NCBI GenBank assembly: GCA_013042925.1
Contig: JABDPH010000045.1
Location: 1-14,330 of the forward strand
Source of the DNA: Eudoraea sp.
GTDB lineage: Bacteria; Bacteroidota; Bacteroidia; Flavobacteriales; Flavobacteriaceae
Direction of reading: 5' to 3'
DNA: 14,330 nucleotides
The notes below the pieces were generated by a model, which saw nothing but the letters and a program-made list of their open reading frames with translations, made no database searches and was not told the origin of the DNA. Below are positions 1-6,542 of the stretch, piece after piece. Numbering within the stretch: position 1 is the first letter of the stretch; every line of letters starts with the position of its first letter. The position numbers and the translations under genes were made by a program.

Positions 1-1
1 G

Positions 2-643
2 AAATGGGCAGCAGCAACACAGGCGGTTCCCGGAGACCTAATTTGTGTTCTTTCGGGTGAAATACAAGCCACCAGAACACAACTAAGTGCTTTACGTATG
101 GAACTGGCAGAAAGGCTAGGCTTGCGAAATTCATCAGATTTCGCACCGCTATGGGTGGTAGATTTTCCCCTTCTTGAAAAAGATGAAGAAACTGGGGATT
201 ACCATGCAATGCATCATCCTTTTACTTCTCCAAAGCCTGGACAATTGGAGTTGTTAGAAACCGATCCGGCAGCAGTACGCGCCAATGCCTATGATCTGGT
301 ATTAAATGGAAATGAGATTGGTGGCGGGTCTATTAGAATTCACGACAAACAAGTGCAGGCGACCATGTTTAGACATCTGGGCTTTAGTGAAGAAGAGGCT
401 AAAGAGCAATTTGGATTTTTAATGGATGCGTTCCAGTATGGAGCCCCTCCGCATGGAGGTATTGCTTTTGGTCTAGACAGGTTGGTGGCCATTTTAGGAG
501 GCCAGGAAACTATCAGGGACTTTATTGCCTTTCCAAAAAATAATAGCGGAAGAGATTTAATGATAGATGCTCCGGCAACCATAGATGCCTCGCAATTAAA
601 GGAACTAAGTTTAAAATTAGACCTTAGACAAAACAAGTCCTGA
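2..643 (+). CDS. aspS: Aspartyl-tRNA synthetase, C-terminal part (5' end off window)
   Basis: This is the 3' third of a class II aspartyl-tRNA synthetase, which charges tRNA-Asp with aspartate in the cytoplasm. The frame is open from base 2, and the codons before the first ATG (98) read [22 protein letters not shown], typical AspRS sequence, so base 98 is an internal Met and not a start. Visible marks are the [11 protein letters not shown] segment, the [12 protein letters not shown] segment (catalytic core after the GAD insertion domain of bacterial AspRS), and class II motif 3 as GIAFGLDRL close to the C-terminus. The protein ends shortly after motif 3 as expected, so the 3' end is complete. 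No obvious intrinsic terminator follows. Identification is firm; whether it is the discriminating or Asp/Asn type cannot be told from this part. Confidence 0.95.
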   Translation, partial: KWAAATQAVPGDLICVLSGEIQATRTQLSALRMELAERLGLRNSSDFAPLWVVDFPLLEKDEETGDYHAMHHPFTSPKPGQLELLETDPAAVRANAYDLVLNGNEIGGGSIRIHDKQVQATMFRHLGFSEEEAKEQFGFLMDAFQYGAPPHGGIAFGLDRLVAILGGQETIRDFIAFPKNNSGRDLMIDAPATIDASQLKELSLKLDLRQNKS

Positions 644-687
644 GTTTAACGACTTACACAATGGTTCATAGCCTGGAATATAGTGGG

Positions 688-715
688 TTGGGCGTTCTAA
701 TTTTTTATACCTTTA
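688..715 (+). promoter_or_regulatory. Bacteroidota-type promoter for the ClC gene
   Basis: A TTG at 688-690 lies 17 bp before TACCTTTA at 708-715, a one-mismatch fit to the Bacteroidota -33/-7 consensus TTG-N17-23-TAnnTTTG. Transcription would start near 720, giving a leader of about 10 nt before the ATG at 731. This is pattern matching only. Confidence 0.45.
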
Positions 716-730
716 TATTTTAACCACAGA

Positions 731-2515
731 ATGCCTCATCAGATTAAAAGCTTGTTTACACAATTTTTCAGATGGCGGTATAAGCACATCTCTAACAAGA
801 CGTTTATTCATATCATGAGCGTGGCGGTCGGATTCTTAGCCGGTTTAGCTGCTGTGACCCTTAAAAACACAACTTATTTTATAGAATCGATCGTAGATGA
901 GGGGATCGAATTTTCTAGTACTCAACTGTACTTTATAAGTCCAATTATTGGGCTAACCTTGGTGTACCTCTATGTAAAATATGTCCACAAGAAAAAACTG
1001 GAACACGCTATTTCGTCTATCTTGCTTTCGTTGTCCAAAAAGAAAGGGATCCTTAGTATAAAAAGTATTTACACTCCTCTAATAACTGCTCCTTTAACCG
1101 TTGGTTTTGGGGGTTCTGTAGGGCTTTTGGGTCCTGCCGTTGCTTCGGGATCTGCCCTGAGTTCTAATTTTTCCAGGTTTTTGCATATCAATGCCAAAAC
1201 ACGTTCCTTATTAATTGCCTGTGCCTCGGCCGGAGCCATTGCTTCCATATTTCAATCTCCCATAGCGGCCATTATTTTTGCAGTAGAAGTATTTAGCCTC
1301 GATCTTACAATGCTCTCATTGCTTCCGCTATTGTTTGCTTCTATTTCAGGGGTGCTTACTTCTTATTTCTTTCTTGGGGATGAGAGTCTTTTTAATTTCA
1401 CTATTACAGAAAAGTTTGAGATACAAGACACGTTATTCTATATACTGCTTGGAGTTGGAACTGCTATCGCCTCTGTATATTTTACCAAAATGTATTTTGG
1501 TATCCTTCAATTCTTCAAACGCTTTAAGAGCCCCAAATATAAATTACTGGTAGGAGGACTCGCCATTGGAGCAATGCTTTACGTAGTACCACCGCTTTAT
1601 GGGGAAGGTTTTGGTTTCATTAATGATTTACTCGATGGAAATCATATAAAAGCCCTGGGAGCAACGCCTTTTGACGCCTATACAGAAAACATCTGGGTAG
1701 TTATTGCACTGCTTTTTGGCATTACGATCTTTAAAGCCGTTGCCATGACGACTACATTTGCCGCCGGAGGCGCAGGAGGTATATTTATCCCTACGATGGT
1801 TATGGGCAGCGCACTTGGCAATGTGGTTGCCAAAGTCATTAATAATATTGGGTTTGGGTTCTCGGTTAGCGAAAGCAATTTTACACTCATAGGGATGGCC
1901 GGACTCATTGCCGGTGTGCTCCACGCACCACTAACCGCCATTTTCCTGATTGCCGAGATTACCGGGGGGTATGAACTTTTTGTTCCGTTAATGATAACTT
2001 CTGCTATTTCGTTTTTGATGACTAAAAATGCGATGGATCATACGATTTATACCAAAGAATTGGCAAAAGCAGGTGCTTTGATCACCCACAACAAAGATCA
2101 GACGGTGCTTACCCTCATGCAAATAGATGACGTCATAGAGAAAGATTTTAAAACAGTAACCCAAAACATGACCCTGGGCGACATGCTGCATAAATCAGTA
2201 GCCAAATCTGCCCGTAATATATTTCCGGTAGTTGATAAGAACGATTTTTTGGTCGGAATAGTGGTACTCGATGATATTCGGGAATTTATGTTCGACACCA
2301 CGCTCTACGATAAGATCATTGTAGAATCTTTTATGCATAAAGCTCCTGAGCATATCTTCTATGAAACGGATTCTATGCAAACGGTGATGCAAAAATTTCA
2401 GGATAGCAGTGCATGGAATTTACCCGTGATTAAGGAAGGGAAATATTACGGGTTTGTCTCCAAGTCTAAACTCCTTACGGCCTATCGACGTAAGTTGATT
2501 AACTTTACTAAATAA
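731..2515 (+). CDS. ClC-family chloride channel/transporter with C-terminal CBS pair
   Basis: Inner-membrane ClC-family anion transport protein of 594 aa. The ClC membrane domain covers about residues 25-440 and two CBS domains, probable adenine-nucleotide sensors, cover about 469-590. Family signatures are GGSVGLLGP at 127-135 (helix N-terminus around the anion site, GREGP in E. coli ClcA), the GGIFIP motif at 349-354, and a tyrosine in HTIYTKEL (Y440) at the place of the Cl-coordinating Tyr445 of E. coli. Aligned by eye, the gating glutamate (E148 in E. coli) is replaced by Leu133, and the internal proton glutamate (E203) by Val187 in AVEVFSLDL. The GSGIP motif is also not conserved. Loss of both glutamates points to a channel or an uncoupled transporter instead of a 2Cl-/H+ exchanger (inference). 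The stop lies 1 nt before the next ATG, so the two genes are probably translated together. Confidence 0.92.
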   Translation: MPHQIKSLFTQFFRWRYKHISNKTFIHIMSVAVGFLAGLAAVTLKNTTYFIESIVDEGIEFSSTQLYFISPIIGLTLVYLYVKYVHKKKLEHAISSILLSLSKKKGILSIKSIYTPLITAPLTVGFGGSVGLLGPAVASGSALSSNFSRFLHINAKTRSLLIACASAGAIASIFQSPIAAIIFAVEVFSLDLTMLSLLPLLFASISGVLTSYFFLGDESLFNFTITEKFEIQDTLFYILLGVGTAIASVYFTKMYFGILQFFKRFKSPKYKLLVGGLAIGAMLYVVPPLYGEGFGFINDLLDGNHIKALGATPFDAYTENIWVVIALLFGITIFKAVAMTTTFAAGGAGGIFIPTMVMGSALGNVVAKVINNIGFGFSVSESNFTLIGMAGLIAGVLHAPLTAIFLIAEITGGYELFVPLMITSAISFLMTKNAMDHTIYTKELAKAGALITHNKDQTVLTLMQIDDVIEKDFKTVTQNMTLGDMLHKSVAKSARNIFPVVDKNDFLVGIVVLDDIREFMFDTTLYDKIIVESFMHKAPEHIFYETDSMQTVMQKFQDSSAWNLPVIKEGKYYGFVSKSKLLTAYRRKLINFTK

Positions 2516-2516
2516 C

Positions 2517-2798
2517 ATGACGAAAAAATCGAGTTATATAGTCTTACTTATAGTTATTGCCTCTATTGGAAGCATTATCTACGGCTTTTCAATACTTGAA
2601 GACAACCCTGCTTTGGCCAACAAATATATCGGTTTTGGAACCGTAGGATTGTTCTTGATCGCCATGCCCCTATTCCTCTTTAAAGAGAGTAAAGGCAAAA
2701 AAGTGAAAGATTATATGCTGACCGAAGAAAACATCCGAAAAATGCAAGGGAGGGCCGACAAAAAGCCTAAGGATGAAGACCTTTCGACCAAAAAATAA
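2517..2798 (+). CDS. Small two-helix membrane protein, function unknown
   Basis: A 93-aa protein I do not recognise by function. It shows two hydrophobic segments (about residues 7-26 and 37-55) joined by a short loop with acidic residues (ILEDNPALANK), then a highly charged Lys-rich tail of about 38 residues. The short loop and positively charged tail suggest a helical hairpin in the inner membrane with the tail in the cytoplasm (inference). Its ATG begins 1 nt after the stop of the ClC gene and no separate promoter is evident, so it is very probably co-transcribed and translationally coupled with it. An accessory role for the ClC protein is possible but rests only on position. No terminator is visible after it. 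Confidence 0.8.
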   Translation: MTKKSSYIVLLIVIASIGSIIYGFSILEDNPALANKYIGFGTVGLFLIAMPLFLFKESKGKKVKDYMLTEENIRKMQGRADKKPKDEDLSTKK

Positions 2799-2872
2799 GA
2801 ATTCCTTCTACACTTTCTGAGTAAAAATCCATAAATTAGTAGTACACTTTATTATTCTTTAAATTTAATTTA

Positions 2873-3067
2873 ATGACTGGAACTGTAAAATTTTTTAATG
2901 AATCCAAGGGCTATGGATTTATTACTAACGACGAAACGGAAAAAGACATCTTTGTTCACGCCTCAGCCTTAAATGGGGTTGAATTGAACGAAGGAGACAA
3001 AGTAGAATACGTGGAAGAAGAAGGTAGAAAAGGAATGGTTGCTGCTCAGGTACAAGTGATCAGCTAA
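2873..3067 (+). CDS. csp: Cold-shock protein (CspA family)
   Basis: A 64-aa single cold-shock domain, the full usual length of the family. These small five-strand OB-fold proteins bind single-stranded RNA/DNA and act as RNA chaperones. RNP1 is present as KGYGFI (12-17) and RNP2 as DIFVHAS (25-31), with the usual start MTGTVKFFN. A strong intrinsic terminator follows 28 bp after the stop, so the gene is the end of its transcription unit. The 74 bp upstream is very AT-rich. I could not pick a convincing promoter there, so whether it is monocistronic or read from the ClC unit is open. Confidence 0.95.
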   Translation: MTGTVKFFNESKGYGFITNDETEKDIFVHASALNGVELNEGDKVEYVEEEGRKGMVAAQVQVIS

Positions 3068-3095
3068 GCTTATTTTATTTTGAAAAGTATCGAAG

Positions 3096-3124
3096 CACCC
3101 TGAATTTTCAGGGTGTTTTTTTTT
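3096..3124 (+). terminator. Intrinsic terminator after the cold-shock gene
   Basis: The 8-bp inverted repeat CACCCTGA / TCAGGGTG (3096-3103 with 3108-3115) has a 4-nt loop and is followed by nine T residues (3116-3124). The opposite strand lacks a matching T tract, so it serves only the plus-strand cold-shock gene and not the convergent tadA. Confidence 0.9.
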
Positions 3125-3146
3125 GAATACGAGGTTGACCGGATCC

Positions 3147-3596
3147 CTAGTTTAAATTCCTTTTTTGAATAAAAAACTTTTTTAGCATGGCAGCGGCTTC
3201 TTTTTCCAGAATACCTCCTTCTATCTTGGTCTTTGGATGCAATTGGGTACCTGTAGCCGCATACCCCCGCTGAGGATCATAGGCCCCAAAAACTACCCTT
3301 GGAATCTGACTCCAATACAGGGCCCCGGCACACATTTGGCATGGCTCCAGCGTTACATAGAGGGTGCAATCATGTAAATATTTGCCCCCTAAAAAGTTAG
3401 CCGCAGAGGTTATCGCCAACATTTCTGCATGGGCTGTTACATCATTTAGCTGCTCGGTCTGATTATGGGCCCTTGCTATTATACGCCCTTGTACCACAAT
3501 CACAGCACCAACAGGAATTTCACCATTATCAAAGGCCGTTTCTGCTTCCTGAAGCGCCTTTTTCATAAAGTAAGCATCATCCAATACTATTTCCAT
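3147..3596 (-). CDS. tadA: tRNA-specific adenosine deaminase-type nucleoside deaminase
   Basis: A 149-aa zinc-dependent cytidine/deoxycytidylate deaminase-fold enzyme. The closest role is TadA, which converts A34 to inosine in the anticodon of tRNA-Arg(ACG). Zinc and catalytic residues are visible: His56-Ala-Glu58 (HAE, proton shuttle Glu) and PCQMC at 85-89 (Cys86 and Cys89). I chose the ATG at 3596 (MEIVLDDAYFMKKAL) over the upstream in-frame ATG at 3623. The shorter form matches the usual N-terminus of Bacteroidota homologues, and a -7 element (TATTTTTG on this strand, 3609-3602) lies between the two ATGs. The transcript may therefore have almost no leader. The gene is divergent from dxs. 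A guanine deaminase-like role cannot be fully excluded. Confidence 0.9.
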   Translation of the reverse strand: MEIVLDDAYFMKKALQEAETAFDNGEIPVGAVIVVQGRIIARAHNQTEQLNDVTAHAEMLAITSAANFLGGKYLHDCTLYVTLEPCQMCAGALYWSQIPRVVFGAYDPQRGYAATGTQLHPKTKIEGGILEKEAAAMLKKFFIQKRNLN

Positions 3597-3601
3597 AGCG
3601 C

Positions 3602-3609
3602 CAAAAATA
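3602..3609 (-). promoter_or_regulatory. -7 promoter element of tadA
   Basis: Read on the minus strand this is TATTTTTG, a perfect TAnnTTTG. No TTG occurs at the preferred 17-23 bp upstream; the nearest are 11 and 28 bp away. It ends 5 bp before the chosen ATG, implying a leaderless or nearly leaderless mRNA. Confidence 0.4.
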
Positions 3610-3628
3610 CAATTTTCATACAATTCCC

Positions 3629-3661
3629 TTGGGGCATCAAAAATGAATTAATGTACCTTTG
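3629..3661 (+). promoter_or_regulatory. Bacteroidota-type promoter for dxs
   Basis: TTG (3629-3631), a 22-bp spacer and TACCTTTG (3654-3661) match TTG-N17-23-TAnnTTTG fully. The -7 ends 9 bp before the dxs ATG at 3671, so the leader is only a few nucleotides. The TTG codon at 3659, a possible earlier start, lies inside this -7 element and was rejected. Confidence 0.6.
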
Positions 3662-3670
3662 CCTCTTCTT

Positions 3671-5149
3671 ATGAGTCTGTTAAATAACATAGATAGCCCT
3701 AACGATTTAAGAACACTAACACCGGCAGATCTTTCGTCGTTGGCTAATGAACTAAGGGAGTTCATTATAGATATTGTAGCTGTTAAAGAAGGACACCTTG
3801 GCGCTAGTCTTGGTGTGGTAGAATTAACTATTGCCCTGCATTATGTTTTTAACACGCCCACAGACAGACTTATATGGGATGTGGGCCACCAGGCCTATGG
3901 TCATAAGATACTAACGGGGAGGAAAGCTATTTTTAAAACAAACAGGCAACTTGGGGGAATCAGCGGGTTTCCGAATAGAGCTGAAAGTGACTATGATGCA
4001 TTTGGAACCGGTCACAGCTCCACATCAATATCCGCTGTCATGGGAATGGCCATCGCCTCCAAACTACAAGGAGATACTGCCAAACAACACATTGCCGTTA
4101 TTGGAGATGCCTCTATAGCAAGTGGAATGGCTTTTGAAGGTTTAAATCATGCTGGTGTAACAGACGCTAATGTACTTATCATTTTAAATGACAATGCCAT
4201 AGGTATTGATCCCAGCGTTGGTGCCTTAAAAAAATACCTGACCAACGTTAAAAAAGGCACTGCCAAAGAGGAAAACATTTTTGAGTGTCTCAATTTTGAT
4301 TATTCAGGCCCAATTGATGGTCATGATATTGATGCCCTGGTGGCAGAATTAACCAGGCTTAAATCTCGTAAGGGGCCTCGTTTGCTGCACGTAATCACCA
4401 CCAAGGGTAAAGGTTTGCAAAAGGCCGAGGAAAATCAGATCGTATACCATGCGCCTGGTAAATTCAACAAAGACACAGGAGAATTAATTTCTTCATCTCA
4501 AGAACACTTGCCATCCAAATACCAGGATGTTTTTGGACATAGCCTGGTAGAACTGGCCCAAGACAATGAGAAGATCATTGGGATTACCCCTGCCATGCCT
4601 ACTGGTAGTTCCCTCAAATATATGATGGAAAAATTCCCGGATAGGGCCTTCGACGTTGGAATCGCGGAACAACATGCCGTTACCATGGCCGGCGGGCTAG
4701 CAACCGAGGGCATGATTCCGTTTTGCAATATATATTCTACCTTTTTGCAACGCGCCTATGACCAGGTTATACATGACATTGCCTTGCAGAACTTACCGGT
4801 AGTTTTTTGCCTGGACAGATCGGGTTTGGTAGGACAAGACGGAGCCACTCATCACGGGGTATTTGATATCGCATTTCTGCGATGTATCCCCAATATGGTC
4901 ATTTTTTCACCGATGAACGAGTCAGAACTGCGGAACATTATGTACACGGTTCAGCAAGGTATTTCACATCCGATTGCTATCCGCTATCCAAGGGGGCGAG
5001 GGGTGTTAGATTTCTGGCAGACGCCTTTTGAGACCATCACTATCGGCACTTCCAGAGAACTTGTTAAGGGCAGTTCAATTGCAGTTCTTTCTGTAGGTCA
5101 TATAGGGAATACAGTAACTACTGTACTAAAGGACCTGAACCATGGTTAA
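3671..5149 (+). CDS. dxs: Dxs N-terminal piece as actually encoded (492 aa)
   Basis: If the TAA at 5147 is respected, translation gives 492 aa. This contains the thiamine-binding domain, the pyrimidine domain with the catalytic Glu333, and only the first strand and helix of the third domain (IAVLSVGHIGNTV...LNHG). All known catalytic residues are present, but the third domain, which helps form the dimer, is cut. ATG 3671 was preferred because the upstream TTG lies in the -7 element. Confidence 0.6.
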   Translation: MSLLNNIDSPNDLRTLTPADLSSLANELREFIIDIVAVKEGHLGASLGVVELTIALHYVFNTPTDRLIWDVGHQAYGHKILTGRKAIFKTNRQLGGISGFPNRAESDYDAFGTGHSSTSISAVMGMAIASKLQGDTAKQHIAVIGDASIASGMAFEGLNHAGVTDANVLIILNDNAIGIDPSVGALKKYLTNVKKGTAKEENIFECLNFDYSGPIDGHDIDALVAELTRLKSRKGPRLLHVITTKGKGLQKAEENQIVYHAPGKFNKDTGELISSSQEHLPSKYQDVFGHSLVELAQDNEKIIGITPAMPTGSSLKYMMEKFPDRAFDVGIAEQHAVTMAGGLATEGMIPFCNIYSTFLQRAYDQVIHDIALQNLPVVFCLDRSGLVGQDGATHHGVFDIAFLRCIPNMVIFSPMNESELRNIMYTVQQGISHPIAIRYPRGRGVLDFWQTPFETITIGTSRELVKGSSIAVLSVGHIGNTVTTVLKDLNHG

Positions 5150-5167
5150 AAAGTTGGCCATTATGAT

Positions 5168-5446
5168 ATGCGTTTTGTAAAACCGCTCGATGAAATTCAA
5201 CTTCATACAGTTTTTAAAAACTATGAGGTAATAATTACTATAGAGGATGGCTGTAAAACAGGAGGTTTTGGCAGTGCCATCCTGGAATTTGCCAATACTC
5301 ACGGTTATACGAATACCATAGAAATACTGGCACTCTCAGATGTTTTTCTGGAGCATGGTTCCGTAGAAGAACTGCAACAATTAGGGCATATTGATGCAAC
5401 TACATTACAAAATTCAATAACCAGGCAATTACATGAAGTTTCCTAA
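5168..5446 (+). CDS. dxs: Dxs C-terminal piece (possible reinitiated ORF, 92 aa)
   Basis: The stretch after the internal stop is strongly Dxs-like (MRFVKPLDE, then DGCKTGGFGSAILEF), the rest of the transketolase C-terminal domain. The first ATG is 18 nt after the stop codon and in the same frame, so termination-reinitiation is physically possible, but no ribosome-binding site supports it. The DUF3078 gene starts inside its last 14 nt. Confidence 0.45.
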   Translation: MRFVKPLDEIQLHTVFKNYEVIITIEDGCKTGGFGSAILEFANTHGYTNTIEILALSDVFLEHGSVEELQQLGHIDATTLQNSITRQLHEVS

Positions 5447-6542
5447 ACTAACCTCCTTTCTTTTCATTTTGTTTGTATGGGTAATTGCCCCTGCCAGCTA
5501 TGGCCAAGATACCATCCCTCCTGCTCAGGATATAGATACAACCTTTGTAGACACAATAGTTATCAGATCTGTACAGGAAAAAATAATCATCATACCAAGA
5601 GGAGTAAATCTTGTAAATCCCGTGCTTTCTTTTAACAAAACAAAACCGCTTTTAAAACGATTTAAAAGTTTTAAGATGCCGTCTTTTTGGGTGACTGAAA
5701 ATACTCTTGGCCTAAACCTCAGCGAAGTGGCCTTTGTAAACTGGAATGCAGGGGGTGAAAATTCAGTTTCTGCACTGGGGAGTGCTAAATTTGTTCGTAA
5801 TTACAAATTTAGATATGTACAGTGGGATAATGACCTGGTTTTGCGGTTTGGCTTAAACGCGCAGGAAGGCAGAGAACTTCGAAAAACAGAAGATGCCATT
5901 CGGTTTTCTTCTACATTCGGCTACCGAAGAGACACCTTAAGTAATTGGTATTATTCTGCAAAAGTTAAGTTTAATACCCAATTTGCGAACGGCTTCAAGT
6001 ATCCCGATCGCTCCAAGCCCATCTCCAGATTTATGGCTCCGGGGTATCTATTTGTTGGGGCAGGTACCTCCTATATTTCTAAAACAAACAACTTTAACCT
6101 CTATATTTCCCCCCTTACCCAAAAAGCAACCTTCGTGTTAGATCAGGCCCTGGCCAATGAAGGTGCCTTTGGAGTTGAAAAGGCCATCCTAGATGCAAGT
6201 GGCGCTGTTATTAAGGAAGGGAAAAATAGGTTTATTGAGCTGGGATTCCTGGTTACTAATTCATGGACAACGACCGTTTCTAAAAACGTTGAAATGGAAC
6301 ATAAAATAAGTTTGTATACAGATTACCTGCGTTCCTTTGGAAATGTAGATCTGGATTGGGAGTTAAACTTTAAGTTTATCGTTAATGAATATATCAACGC
6401 TAACTTTGGAACCCAAATCATCTATGATGATGATATCCTTTTTGATAGAACCCTGGCAGACGACGGTTCTGTGCTAAACCCTGGCAGACCTAAATTACAA
6501 TTTAGGCAACTATTAGGTATTGGTCTCTCATACAATTTCTAG
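5433..6542 (+). CDS. DUF3078 outer-membrane beta-barrel protein
   Basis: A 369-aa protein resembling the Bacteroidota DUF3078 family, whose function is not established. It begins with a signal peptide (MKFPKLTSFLFILFVWVIAPASYGQ). Aromatic-rich alternating strands such as YKFRYVQWDNDLVLRFG, and a terminal phenylalanine (LGIGLSYNF*), are typical of outer-membrane barrels. The marker LNLSEVAFVNWNAGGENS lies near residues 93-110. The ATG overlaps the last 14 nt of dxs, so the two are co-transcribed and coupled. Any effect of the dxs nonsense codon on this gene would be polar, softened by translation of the downstream dxs piece if that occurs. Its stop shares four bases (CTAG, 6539-6542) with the stop of the convergent dGTPase gene. 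No function beyond localisation can be stated. Confidence 0.85.
   Translation: MKFPKLTSFLFILFVWVIAPASYGQDTIPPAQDIDTTFVDTIVIRSVQEKIIIIPRGVNLVNPVLSFNKTKPLLKRFKSFKMPSFWVTENTLGLNLSEVAFVNWNAGGENSVSALGSAKFVRNYKFRYVQWDNDLVLRFGLNAQEGRELRKTEDAIRFSSTFGYRRDTLSNWYYSAKVKFNTQFANGFKYPDRSKPISRFMAPGYLFVGAGTSYISKTNNFNLYISPLTQKATFVLDQALANEGAFGVEKAILDASGAVIKEGKNRFIELGFLVTNSWTTTVSKNVEMEHKISLYTDYLRSFGNVDLDWELNFKFIVNEYINANFGTQIIYDDDILFDRTLADDGSVLNPGRPKLQFRQLLGIGLSYNF

Larger units (their letters stand above)
3671..5446 (+). pseudogene. dxs: 1-deoxy-D-xylulose-5-phosphate synthase, interrupted by an in-frame stop
   Basis: Dxs condenses pyruvate and glyceraldehyde-3-phosphate using thiamine diphosphate, the first step of the MEP isoprenoid pathway. 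Read through the internal stop, the frame gives 592 codons including the final stop, the normal Dxs length. Visible marks are KEGHLGASLG (His42), the diphosphate-binding GDAS...NDN stretch, DVGIAEQHAV with catalytic Glu333 (Glu370 in E. coli), and DRSGLVGQDGATHHG in the pyrimidine domain. Codon 493 (5147-5149) is TAA, and homology resumes immediately in the same frame with KVGHYDMRFVKPLDE. A single substitution (GAA or AAA to TAA) explains it; no indel is needed. The break falls inside the C-terminal transketolase-like domain. Since Dxs is normally essential in MEP organisms, a sequencing error, stop read-through, two-piece expression or a second dxs elsewhere must be considered. Confidence 0.85.

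Noticed and set aside
340..636. Minus-strand ORF inside aspS and similar overlapping ORFs within clc, dxs, the receptor and the lipoprotein
   Set aside because: They are opposite-strand or out-of-frame shadows of well-identified genes, with no recognisable domains or promoters of their own.
98..643. ATG 98 as the start of the aspS-like gene
   Set aside because: Codons 2-97 are open in the same frame and read as conserved AspRS sequence, so the gene simply runs in from the left edge.
3659..3670. TTG 3659 as the dxs start
   Set aside because: It lies inside the -7 element TACCTTTG, and the ATG at 3671 begins the usual Dxs N-terminus MSLLNNIDSP.
5140..5170. Frameshift as the cause of the broken dxs
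   Set aside because: Positions 3671 and 5168 are in the same reading frame and the codons directly after TAA are homologous, so it is a nonsense change and not an indel.
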